From Haploplasma axanthum (lineage in GTDB: Bacteria; Bacillota_I; Bacilli_A; Acholeplasmatales; Acholeplasmataceae), in assembly GCF_900660745.1 (NCBI RefSeq), contig NZ_LR215048.1, forward strand, positions 930,001 to 994,000: a stretch of DNA of 64,000 bases. The letters are read 5' to 3'. The notes under the pieces were generated by a model that saw nothing but the letters and a program-made list of their open reading frames with translations, had not been told where the DNA came from and ran no database searches. Positions 35,001 through 42,577 of this stretch are shown here, piece after piece (the first letter of the stretch is position 1; every line of letters begins with the position of its first letter). The position numbers and the translations under genes are program-made.

Positions 35001-37315
35001 CTCTTGATTCATTCTTAAATACAGTTGATTCACAAAAGGATGATAATGAAACTGATAGTTTTGATAGAATGTATGGCTCATTAATTCTACAAAGTGTCAT
35101 TAGCAATATCACAAAGAGTGAAAAGACAATTAATTACTTAGTTAAGATGGTTAATGAAAGTCAAACAAATATCAGTTTAACATTTGATGAATTAAAATTA
35201 CCAACAGATGTATATGAAAACGGATTGTTAAAAGAAAGTGAAGTTAAAAAATTATTAAGATCAATTAAAATATTAAATATTAAGAAAATTGATTCAAGTA
35301 GTTTTGTACCTAAAAAATTTACTGATTTAATTGGTCAGAATCCTAAAGATAATCTAGATGATCTTGATCGTTTGTTAGATTCAGTTATTATCCATTCATA
35401 TATTGATAGATTAATAACTTCTAATTCAATGGGAAGTTTATATGCAAAACTTGTTAATGATATGTTTAATAAGAATTATGATACTATTGAGGCTAAACCA
35501 CATAATACTGAGTTTGGTGAAGATGGAAGATTTAAAAAGTCTGAGATTAGAAGCTTATTAAACTCTGTTAAAATGTTAGAGATTAATGATTTATCAAATG
35601 CAAATGAAATTAAATTAGATAAAATATTAGGATTTACTGATGATGAATTGGATGAGTTTTTAGCATCAAATTATTTGAATATGTTATTATCAAGATTCTT
35701 AACTTCAAATACAGTAAGAAATATGATTGCAGTAAGTGGTAAGTTTGATAAAGAAGATTTTGATTTACATGAAGTTGTAAGAAATGATAATGGAGATATG
35801 GACAAACTTGAAATTAAAGGGATATTAAAATCATTAAAAGCTTTAGGAATAACTGATTTTAAAAATATTACTATTTCAAATGAAGTTTTAAAAAATCTAG
35901 AAAATAATAATTTAAATACAGTCCTAGAATCAAACTATTTCTATCAAGTTATTGACTTAACATTAAAAGCACAAATTACAGATATTCCAGATTCTGCACT
36001 TGAAGTAAATGGAAAATATGAAGGATACATCAAGAAAGATGAAATAACTAAATTAATTGATGTTCTTGTGATATTGAAGATTAATGAAATAGCAAATGGA
36101 ACTATTAATGTTGATAACGTTGCTGTTGCTGATTTGAAAAAACTATTTGAATTAGATTCAAGAATTGTTGATAGAATAACATCCAAAGCAATAATAACAG
36201 CATTAGGTAATGATGTTCCAAATGATGTAGTAACTGATGGTGATATTGAAAGAGGAGAAATTGGAAAACTAATTGAAGCACTTGAAGTATTAGAATTAGA
36301 AACACTAGGAACAGAATCAATCAAAGTTGATAATGTTAGCACTATTAAATTAAGAGGATTATATAATCTAAATTCAAGAATAATTGATAGAATAACATCT
36401 AAAGCAATAATAACAGCATTAGGTAATGATGTTCCAAATGATGTAGTAACTGATGGAGATATTGAAAGAGCAGAAATTGGGAAACTAATTGAAGCACTTG
36501 AAGTATTAGAATTAGAAACACTAGGAACAGAATCAATTAAAGTGGATAATGTAAACACGTCTAAATTAAGAGGATTACATAACTTAGATTCAAGAATAAT
36601 CGATAGAATAATATCTAAGGCAATAATAACAGCTTTAGGAGAAGATATACCTGATGAAGTTAGAACTGGCGATGATATCGAACGATTAGAAGTTGAGAAA
36701 CTAGTAAATGCACTTGAAGTATTAGAATTAGAAACATTAGGAACAGAATCTATTAAAGTAGACAATGTTAATGCTGATAAACTTCAAGGATTGTATGAAA
36801 TAGAATCTAAGATTATAGATAGAATAATGTCAAAAGCAATCATTACTGCACTAGGAACAGATGTACCAAATGAAGTGAAAAATGGCGATGATATTGAAAG
36901 AATAGAAATGGGAAGATTAATAGCATCGTTAAAATTACTTAGTGGAGATATCAATATTAATTCACTTAATACACTTGATATGAATGGAATAACTTTTGAT
37001 GAAATGACTCATATAATTGAGGTTGACTCATTAATTGTTAGAAGACTTATTTCTAAATCATTAATTAGTAGTTCATTATCAACGGATAATTCAATTGAAA
37101 ATGAAATATTTATTGAAAAGAAACAATTAATAAATTTAATTCAATCATCAAAATCTATTGAAGATGTAACAACGATTACTGAATTGATTGATAAATTGAA
37201 TGGCGGATTAAATCAAAATGAGTTAGTGACAATATATATTCAAGAGCAACAAAAGACAGAAGAAGATAAATCTAGAATACTATATGATACATTAAGAGAA
37301 AAAGTAGGATTATAA
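32015..37315 (+). CDS. Giant CvpA-like membrane protein with long repeat region
   Basis: A 1766-residue protein. Residues 1-190 hold four membrane segments (5-27, 37-60, 93-118, 163-187) with the CvpA-family pattern GFARGTKKSLYYTLVS and DRLGGGLLGSIRGLVV. The remaining roughly 1,570 residues are soluble, highly charged, mostly helical and repetitive. Diverged units share the theme xNGxIKKSEIxxLIxSLKxL and SxIIDRIxSKAI. The last 400 residues carry four tandem 72-residue repeats (1366-1653). Typical CvpA proteins have about 160-200 residues, so the fusion is striking. RBS GGAGG lies 7 bases before ATG 32015. It is monocistronic. Role unknown; size, anchor and repeats suggest a surface or scaffold protein (inference). 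Confidence 0.8.
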   Translation: MEDVYLIVNIIQWSLVGFFVLVNLFIGFARGTKKSLYYTLVSLFLTFILLLAISFVTIKIYFKSPEQLLSFIENYFTLSDDIKEYFVNPDISPIIFALIDVVIKIIVFIILYPIVKFILTRLIFKPIWNKKFEKSKNRQGIIVNNKLYLKPKKEKRTFIDRLGGGLLGSIRGLVVAVLILLPVIVITGSIGNETASENTTTPVSTSKNNSEIDEIIEQLTKINNGGVGLITKNLKFGEKTIDEIVFDFAFGSSKVKIKDETYKFKLSEELNSFVGSASLLYSKGYLDSSFDYGKINYQDNYQDLEKVLNNIGKSKLLKIAVPVGLNILNEQGVLKTTLGYDPFKVEHTLKAIDELKKIDWKNETKVLSTIVKNALMIGDVNRLMEIANNPNDLLLMSQKDRQSIIKVLDSFAELNVLVASNLMIESLMNNEKVLQQIKWSDTPKEYLEERLDFILSDVNFFRGEDGEIKNITKLLSSIFDDEFSDFDYSSFIKDGSFNIGTAFGNDAELIISSALDNLINIKSVSKLIPVGVDFGLHNSKNQTVNELADKIIEISDKTDYQKELTNINDIYKEILKLGLSNYNDSAMVNIIDEVLSKSENIETLKLIVNNVFEGSMIVNDVLKIVAEPLINKLVKDDVMKEFALNIINSDDFNYGNEVSDLLNIVDVLYKNTTIKDVLQKVDGKEIIGLLGTFSSLTDEDIKLIGNNNIINGVFRQAFTNEGSTNLAYNKVNEINLPTGTNTFTPKLFTFEKSIDNEGKIKEDTLTKILLIAKKLGKSEELLKARGNDILPAVINSLDDETLKNLLEIDLLTELISNFINNEGFYILGRYYFDRAIESLSKEVKLSVSYDQYYDTLVDNLFKEDLSIYESEFNGLINAIKAVEFKNIKGSNALLVNSITKELLRTNTDNKKVIDVVLESNIIYNLFDNILNTKTNENLNKELTALIAASIPTIGIDETDNIFIYSDNVYENNKIKKSEIINLIKSVSELNLTGKVTLDSFLNTVDSQKDDNETDSFDRMYGSLILQSVISNITKSEKTINYLVKMVNESQTNISLTFDELKLPTDVYENGLLKESEVKKLLRSIKILNIKKIDSSSFVPKKFTDLIGQNPKDNLDDLDRLLDSVIIHSYIDRLITSNSMGSLYAKLVNDMFNKNYDTIEAKPHNTEFGEDGRFKKSEIRSLLNSVKMLEINDLSNANEIKLDKILGFTDDELDEFLASNYLNMLLSRFLTSNTVRNMIAVSGKFDKEDFDLHEVVRNDNGDMDKLEIKGILKSLKALGITDFKNITISNEVLKNLENNNLNTVLESNYFYQVIDLTLKAQITDIPDSALEVNGKYEGYIKKDEITKLIDVLVILKINEIANGTINVDNVAVADLKKLFELDSRIVDRITSKAIITALGNDVPNDVVTDGDIERGEIGKLIEALEVLELETLGTESIKVDNVSTIKLRGLYNLNSRIIDRITSKAIITALGNDVPNDVVTDGDIERAEIGKLIEALEVLELETLGTESIKVDNVNTSKLRGLHNLDSRIIDRIISKAIITALGEDIPDEVRTGDDIERLEVEKLVNALEVLELETLGTESIKVDNVNADKLQGLYEIESKIIDRIMSKAIITALGTDVPNEVKNGDDIERIEMGRLIASLKLLSGDININSLNTLDMNGITFDEMTHIIEVDSLIVRRLISKSLISSSLSTDNSIENEIFIEKKQLINLIQSSKSIEDVTTITELIDKLNGGLNQNELVTIYIQEQQKTEEDKSRILYDTLREKVGL
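36110..36973 (+). repeat. Four tandem 216-bp coding repeats
   Basis: Units begin at 36110, 36326, 36542 and 36758, each exactly 216 bases (72 codons) starting VDNV. Copies 1 and 2 share identical blocks of more than 50 bases, and copy 4 is the most diverged. The exact phase and high DNA identity indicate recent in-frame tandem duplication and possible length variation. Confidence 0.92.
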
Positions 37316-37331
37316 TATAATAAACAAAAAG

Positions 37332-37367
37332 AGTCGATGATTCCGTAGTGGAACTGTCGACTTTTTT
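37332..37367 (+). terminator. Terminator after the giant gene
   Basis: Stem agtcga/tcgact (37332-37337 with 37357-37362) extended by A/T pairs and with an inner TTCC/GGAA pair, then T-run. It lies between convergent genes. Confidence 0.7.
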
Positions 37368-37406
37368 GTTATATAAGTATAAAAAAAGATCAATTGACCT
37401 TTTTAA

Positions 37407-38081
37407 TCATTTTATTTTACCATATCTTCGATCTCGTTTATTAAATTCAATTATAGCTTTTGAAAGTTCTTTTGGTGTAAATGCTGGCCAATGCTTCTTA
37501 GTGAAATAAAGTTCAGCATATGCGGCTTGCCATAATAAAAAATTTGATAATCTTTGTTCACCACTTGTTCGTATTAATAGATCAACAGGCGTTGAAATCA
37601 TTAAGTTCTTTTCTAATTCCTCAATAGTTGAATCTTTCATTTTAGAAATTGCAGTAATAAGTTCATCATAAGCACCATAATCAAAAGCAATATTAAGTAA
37701 TAAACCAGTGTTATTAATTGTTAATGATTCTAATTTAATCATTAATGAAAGAAGTGGCTTTGGTACTCGATCTTTTCTACCAATAAAAATAATTTTTATA
37801 TTAGATTTAACAATAGAATCAATTTTAGGAGTAACAATTTCAATCGGTTTAGTCATTAGAAAATTAACTTCATCAACAGGTCTATTCCAATTTTCAGTAC
37901 TAAATGCATATAAAGTTAAAACTTTAATTCCAATATTGTTTGCATAATTAGCAATTTTTTGAACATTCATACCACCAAAATAGTGGCCAGTTGAACGTGG
38001 TAACAATCTTTTTTTAGCCCATCTGCCATTACCATCCATGATGATTGCAACATGATTAGGGACATTAAGTGTTTTTTTCAT
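37407..38081 (-). CDS. uppS: Undecaprenyl diphosphate synthase (cis-prenyltransferase)
   Basis: A 224-residue cis-isoprenyl transferase condensing isopentenyl diphosphate onto farnesyl diphosphate. Seen: IIMDGNGRWAKKR with D16-G-N-G-R20, TLYAFSTENWNRP, and the C-terminal LIRTSGEQRLSNFLLWQ / YAELYFTKKHWPAF motifs. It is slightly shorter than usual. In an organism without a peptidoglycan route in view, the polyprenyl product could carry surface glycans or be a membrane polyterpene. AGGAGG precedes the start. The HD-GYP gene ends nine bases upstream, so the two are cotranscribed. Confidence 0.93.
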   Translation of the reverse strand: MKKTLNVPNHVAIIMDGNGRWAKKRLLPRSTGHYFGGMNVQKIANYANNIGIKVLTLYAFSTENWNRPVDEVNFLMTKPIEIVTPKIDSIVKSNIKIIFIGRKDRVPKPLLSLMIKLESLTINNTGLLLNIAFDYGAYDELITAISKMKDSTIEELEKNLMISTPVDLLIRTSGEQRLSNFLLWQAAYAELYFTKKHWPAFTPKELSKAIIEFNKRDRRYGKIK

Positions 38082-38090
38082 AGGTTCCTC

Positions 38091-39032
38091 CTATAAGAAT
38101 TTTTGATATTCTTTATTTAATTCGTCTTGATGTTTTTCTAAGACTTCAATGATTTTTGGATCAAAGTGACTACCCTTTTCTTTTAAAAGAATATTGAATG
38201 ATTCCTCATGTGTGAACGAGTCTTTGTATTTACGCTTTGATCTTAATGCATCATAAACATCAGCAATAGCAACTATTCTTGCTTCTAAAGGTATTTCATC
38301 ATATGAAAGTCCTTTTGGGTAACCATTACCATTATACCATTCGTGATGATAATAAATAATATTTTCGGCTGTTTGTGACTTTAATTCTGGAAAAATTGAT
38401 GTTACTGCAGTAAAGAATTCATAACCAAGGGTTGTATGTAATTTCATAGTTTTTCTTTGGTGTTCATCAAATTCACCAGTAAAATGAAGATTTTCATTAA
38501 CGATGGTTAATTTACCAATATCATGAAAAGTTGAAAAGAAGACTGTATCTTTTATAAGTTGTTTTGTTAGTAGTTCAATATAGACTTTTTCTTCTATAAG
38601 TTTTCGAATAATAAAATTTACTAAGTCTGGTACCCGATATAGTTGTGAAAGCATGTCCGAATCTTTAGCGACAAGCAATCTTTTTAAGAAGTTAAATATA
38701 GATGCATGGTGTAGAGGTGAAAGAAGAATTCTAATTTTTGTTAATGCATCTAAAAAGTTTTCTAAAGTTATATTTCCATCATAGGTTATATCAGAACAAA
38801 TAAAAGAAAATTCGTCATTTGAGAAAGTTATAATATAAGAATTTTCATGTCCTTTTATTTGTCGTATTTTATGAAATATTTCTGAAAAATCAGAAGTAAG
38901 TATTAATGCTTTGTAACAATCATTTTCTAAAACATTAATAACCGTATCAGGTGATACAAATACATATTCAAAATCATCATTGATTTTGTCTTCAAACATT
39001 CTAAAGGAATCAGCTATAATTATTTTACTCAT
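38091..39032 (-). CDS. HD-GYP domain protein, probable c-di-GMP phosphodiesterase
   Basis: A 313-residue protein. The N-terminal about 110 residues look like a degenerate receiver-type alpha/beta domain (MSKIIIADSF start). Residues 165-300 form an HD-GYP domain: H170-D171-IGKL, LHTTLGYEFF, H229-H230-EWYNGNGYP, and ADVYDALRSKRKYK. The GYP triad and metal ligands are kept, although the usual D of the HHExxDGxGYP motif is N here. It would hydrolyse c-di-GMP. It sits next to the GGDEF gene and in operon with uppS. RBS AAAGGA lies upstream. Confidence 0.88.
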   Translation of the reverse strand: MSKIIIADSFRMFEDKINDDFEYVFVSPDTVINVLENDCYKALILTSDFSEIFHKIRQIKGHENSYIITFSNDEFSFICSDITYDGNITLENFLDALTKIRILLSPLHHASIFNFLKRLLVAKDSDMLSQLYRVPDLVNFIIRKLIEEKVYIELLTKQLIKDTVFFSTFHDIGKLTIVNENLHFTGEFDEHQRKTMKLHTTLGYEFFTAVTSIFPELKSQTAENIIYYHHEWYNGNGYPKGLSYDEIPLEARIVAIADVYDALRSKRKYKDSFTHEESFNILLKEKGSHFDPKIIEVLEKHQDELNKEYQKFL

Positions 39033-39107
39033 AAATTAATCCTTTCAATATAAGTTTATACTTATTCAAGTATAACATGGAAAATAAAAAAAGTAATCGA
39101 AAATTTT

Positions 39108-39138
39108 ACTAAAATAAAAAAAGAGGTTTAGACCTCTC
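39108..39138 (-). terminator. Terminator of the GGDEF gene
   Basis: AGAGGT-TTAG-ACCTCT palindrome (39122-39137) overlapping the stop codon; on the minus strand it is followed by a T-run (39110-39120 region). Confidence 0.72.
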
Positions 39139-40021
39139 AATAATTAAATGAAACTTGGTTTTTTCCCTTCTGTTTGCCATAATACATTGCTTTATCAGCA
39201 AGTTCAATTGATGTGTTTAAAGGAAGTTTTTTATCATACATTGATACTCCAATTGTAACTTTAGGACGATATCTAATATTACGTTCTTCAGAAGCATTAA
39301 TGACAATTCTTAATTGTTCAGCTTTTCTAAATGCTGTTTCAAGATTAGGAGTTTTTAGAAAAATGATAATCTCTTCCCCACCGAAGCGTATTACAAAATC
39401 ATCATTTGTTGTATTTGCAAGAATCGTTGTTGAAACAATTTCTAATACTTTATCACCAACTAAATGTCCGTAGTTATCATTGATTGTTTTGAAGTCATCA
39501 ATATCTAAGAATAAAACAGCATAATTTGAATCTTGTTTGCTAATGAGCTCGTGAACGCGATAAGACAAGAAGTTACGATTTAATAGACCGGTTAATGGAT
39601 CAATCATTGAAAGGTTTTCTTTAATAATATTTTCTTTATCAATCATTTCTCTTTCAATTTTTGTTGAGAAAAGTTCAACTGCACCTAATAGAATATTATC
39701 TTCAATATAAGGAATAGTTTTAACATAAACAGGTATTCTATGACCATCTTTATGATGTAAAAAAACGTTATCTTGTACAACAATGTTTTCGTTGATTGTT
39801 TTTAATAAGGGACAACCATTTATACAAAGATTTTTACCAGTAGAATCAATATGATTAAGGATATTATCAAAACAGTGTTTTCCAACAATTTCATTAGAAC
39901 TAAAACCAGTAATTTTTTCAGCTATAGGATTAAAGTATACAATTTTCCTCGTTTTATCTACTATATATATCGCTTCATCGAATGATGAAAATATCTTCGA
40001 AATTGTTATTAAACTATTCAT
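39137..40021 (-). CDS. PAS-GGDEF diguanylate cyclase
   Basis: A 294-residue protein. The PAS domain (about 5-120) contains a cysteine motif, C66-INGC70-PL, seen in PAS sensors that may bind metal or sense redox. A short helical linker leads to a GGDEF domain (about 135-294) starting DPLTGLLNR (141-149), with LDIDDFKTINDNYGH and active site GGEEI (214-218). The usual RxxD inhibitory site is absent (T205 at the R position), so product feedback is not expected. There is no membrane segment, so it is a cytosolic sensor making c-di-GMP, opposed by the neighbouring HD-GYP protein. Confidence 0.92.
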   Translation of the reverse strand: MNSLITISKIFSSFDEAIYIVDKTRKIVYFNPIAEKITGFSSNEIVGKHCFDNILNHIDSTGKNLCINGCPLLKTINENIVVQDNVFLHHKDGHRIPVYVKTIPYIEDNILLGAVELFSTKIEREMIDKENIIKENLSMIDPLTGLLNRNFLSYRVHELISKQDSNYAVLFLDIDDFKTINDNYGHLVGDKVLEIVSTTILANTTNDDFVIRFGGEEIIIFLKTPNLETAFRKAEQLRIVINASEERNIRYRPKVTIGVSMYDKKLPLNTSIELADKAMYYGKQKGKNQVSFNY

Positions 40022-40090
40022 ATGTAAACCCCTCTTGTAAGTCGTGTAATAATTATAGCATATGAAAAAAAATATAGTAGTAAAACGATA

Positions 40091-40115
40091 AAAAAAAGCG
40101 AAAATTTTCGCTTTT
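40091..40115 (-). terminator. Terminator of the PPi-PFK gene
   Basis: Minus-strand stem AAAAGCGAAAA/TTTTCGCTTTT (40094-40115) with T-run at 40091-40097, just after the stop. Confidence 0.75.
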
Positions 40116-40124
40116 AGTTAGAAA

Positions 40125-41369
40125 TTATCGTTTTGCAACTCTTACTTTTTTAAGTTTAGCAAATCTTGGAAGACCATCTTCAAGTTCAGCTTTGCAGTCT
40201 CCTTGGATTAATGGAAGTGCATAATCAACGAAATCTTGAGTTAATCCTTCATTGTTTGGTAAAATCCATTCAAGAGGAACTTTTCTTTCGTGGTTTGCAG
40301 CTAATGATAATGGTAATAATACATATTCCATTACATATGGTTTAGAAGAAATACGTTTGAAACCAACCATTTTTCCACTTTCACCATTAATTGCAGCTTC
40401 AACAGCTAATTTACCAGCATTGAATGCTTCTTCAACGTCAACTTTTGATGCTAAGTGAGCTGCAGATCTTTGCATTAAACTAAATTCGATAGCACGAACT
40501 TTAACGTTTAATTTTCCGCCAATTTCTTCAGCTAATACTTGTGCAGTACCACCAAGTTGAGCATGTCCAAATGAGTCAGTGTGTAAGTCTTTAAATAATT
40601 CAGGAATATATTTTCCATCTTTAGTTTGTACACCTTCACTAATTGCAACAATTGCTTTACCTTTTGCATTAACAACTTCTTCAACACGTTTGTTAAAGAA
40701 TTCTAAGTCAAATGGTTGTTCTGGTAAGAAGATTAAGTCTGGTCCTTGACCTTTTGCTTGTGCTAAAGCAGCAGCAGCAGTTAACCAACCAGCATTTCTA
40801 CCCATAACTTCAACGATTGTTACTTGTTTTGTATCATAAACTGTAGCATCGTGGAATAACTCCATGAAAGTTGTTGCAATATATTTTGCAGCACTTGCAA
40901 ATCCTGGAGAGTGGTCAGTACCATTTAAATCGTTATCGATTGTTTTAGGTACTCCCATGATACGGCAATCATAACCTGAATTTTTGAAAAATTCATTTAT
41001 TTTGTTTGCAGTATCCATTGAATCATTTCCTCCATTATAGAAGAAGTAACGAATATTATACTTTTTAAATACTTCTAATAAACGTTTGTAATCTGTATCA
41101 TCTTTTGCTGGGTCAGCTAATTTATAACGAACACTACCAATTGATGAAGAAGGAGTATTTTTTAATCTTTCTAATTCTGCACGATCTTCTTTACGCATAT
41201 CGTAGAATTCTTCATTTAAAATACCTTTAACACCATGAACAGCACCGAAAACATCAGTTACATATTCACTATCAAGTGCAGCTAAAAACACACCTGCAGC
41301 ACTAGCGTTAATAACACTTGTTGGTCCACCTGATTGTCCAAGTAAAACAGCGCCTTTTAATTTTTCCAT
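40125..41369 (-). CDS. pfp: PPi-dependent 6-phosphofructokinase
   Basis: A 414-residue phosphofructokinase. The PPi-type signature is visible: GGND (113-116) in place of GGDGS, and P141-KTIDND with K142 where ATP enzymes have glycine. GQSGGPTSVINASAAG (phosphate loop) and EVMGRNAGWL (substrate) are present. PPi-PFK is reversible, and PPi-dependent activity is established in Acholeplasma. AATGGTGAT lies upstream of the start. It is divergent from pfkA, which encodes the ATP enzyme, across 168 bases. Confidence 0.9.
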   Translation of the reverse strand: MEKLKGAVLLGQSGGPTSVINASAAGVFLAALDSEYVTDVFGAVHGVKGILNEEFYDMRKEDRAELERLKNTPSSSIGSVRYKLADPAKDDTDYKRLLEVFKKYNIRYFFYNGGNDSMDTANKINEFFKNSGYDCRIMGVPKTIDNDLNGTDHSPGFASAAKYIATTFMELFHDATVYDTKQVTIVEVMGRNAGWLTAAAALAQAKGQGPDLIFLPEQPFDLEFFNKRVEEVVNAKGKAIVAISEGVQTKDGKYIPELFKDLHTDSFGHAQLGGTAQVLAEEIGGKLNVKVRAIEFSLMQRSAAHLASKVDVEEAFNAGKLAVEAAINGESGKMVGFKRISSKPYVMEYVLLPLSLAANHERKVPLEWILPNNEGLTQDFVDYALPLIQGDCKAELEDGLPRFAKLKKVRVAKR

Positions 41370-41495
41370 TTTATCACCATTTCCTTAATATTTATTTCTT
41401 TGATATAATTTTAACATAAAAGATATTGTTTATCTATTCATAAAAAAATGTAAGGGTTTTCTTTTTTAAAGAAAGTGAAATTATAAATAATATTG

Positions 41496-41504
41496 TGATA
41501 TAAT
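41496..41504 (+). promoter_or_regulatory. Extended -10 promoter of pfkA
   Basis: TGA-TATAAT (TATAAT 41499-41504), 33 bases before pfkA. A TGT-TAAAAT on the minus strand (revcomp at about 41408-41416) is the matching promoter for the divergent PPi-PFK gene. Confidence 0.5.
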
Positions 41505-41537
41505 GAAGGAAAATAAATTGAATAAAGTGGTGATAAT

Positions 41538-42488
41538 ATGAAGATTGCGATTTTAACATCTGGGGGAGACGCACCAGGAATGAACGTTGCCATTCGTGCT
41601 GCGGTACGTTATGGTATCAAAAAAGGACATGAAATCTATGGTGTATATAGTGGATATGTTGGTTTAATCAAAGGTGACTTTGTTAAACTAGACCATAAAC
41701 GAATGTCAGGTATTATATCTATGGGTGGAACATTTTTAAAAACTGCAAGATTAGAAGAATTTAAAGATGCTAAGTTTCAAGAAAAGGCTGTAGAAAATTT
41801 AAAGAAGAAAGGAATTGAAGGCTTAATAGTTATTGGTGGAGACGGTTCATATCGTGGAGCACTAGCACTTCATAATTTGGGTGTTAAAGTTGTGACAATT
41901 CCAGGAACAATTGATAATGATATTTATGGTACTGACTATACTCTTGGATTCCATACTGCACTTGATACAATTGTATCTGCGATGGATAAGTTAAGAGATA
42001 CATCTGTTTCACACCAACGTTGTTCAATTATTGAAGTAATGGGAAGAAACTGTGGTGATTTAGCATTGTATGCTGCAATATCTGGTGGTGCTGAAATTCT
42101 TGTTACTCCAGAACATAAACTATCAAAAGAAGATATTATCGCTAGTCTAACTCAATATAAGAAAGAAGATAGAACACATGCGATTGTTGTTGTTACCGAA
42201 CATCAAATGGATGTCTTTGAATTTGCTAAAGAGATTACTGAAAAATCTAAATTTACTTCAGTAGCAACGATTTTAGGATATGTTCAAAGAGGTGGCTCTC
42301 CATCCGCTCAAGATCGTATATTAGGTACTCGTATGGGAGCATATGCAATTGACTTGTTTGATCAAAAGATTAGTGGAGTTGCAATAGGGATTGAAAATGA
42401 TCGATTAGTTTATTTACCAATTGGTGTTGTAATAAATAATAAACGCCCAGTTAATCCACTTTACAAACTAGTTACAGAGGTTTCATAA
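41538..42488 (+). CDS. pfkA: ATP-dependent 6-phosphofructokinase
   Basis: A 316-residue PfkA with TSGGDAPGMNVAIRA, ATP-site GGDGSYRGA (100-108), and catalytic P122-GTIDND128, where glycine at 123 and 103 marks the ATP-using form. EVMGRNCGDLA binds fructose 6-phosphate. Length is close to that of the Bacillus enzyme. It is followed by pyk, as in many Bacillota, but pyk has its own promoter here. Confidence 0.96.
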   Translation: MKIAILTSGGDAPGMNVAIRAAVRYGIKKGHEIYGVYSGYVGLIKGDFVKLDHKRMSGIISMGGTFLKTARLEEFKDAKFQEKAVENLKKKGIEGLIVIGGDGSYRGALALHNLGVKVVTIPGTIDNDIYGTDYTLGFHTALDTIVSAMDKLRDTSVSHQRCSIIEVMGRNCGDLALYAAISGGAEILVTPEHKLSKEDIIASLTQYKKEDRTHAIVVVTEHQMDVFEFAKEITEKSKFTSVATILGYVQRGGSPSAQDRILGTRMGAYAIDLFDQKISGVAIGIENDRLVYLPIGVVINNKRPVNPLYKLVTEVS

Positions 42489-42533
42489 AAAACGTTTTCA
42501 ATTTGTTGAAATATAGTATATTCGTTATAGAAA

Positions 42534-42542
42534 TGTTATAAT
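42534..42542 (+). promoter_or_regulatory. Extended -10 promoter of pyk
   Basis: TGT-TATAAT (TATAAT 42537-42542), about 35 bases before pyk ATG. No good -35. Confidence 0.5.
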
Positions 42543-42577
42543 ATAAATAACAAAAACTTAGAAGGAGAAATATTAAA

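Noticed and set aside
35944-36765. Long minus-strand reading frame (273 codons) opposite the giant gene
   Set aside because: It mirrors the repeats of the plus-strand gene, is S/T/I-rich nonsense and lacks a ribosome site.
36110-36973. CRISPR-like or satellite repeat
   Set aside because: The repeats are contiguous 216-bp coding units in frame with no spacers.
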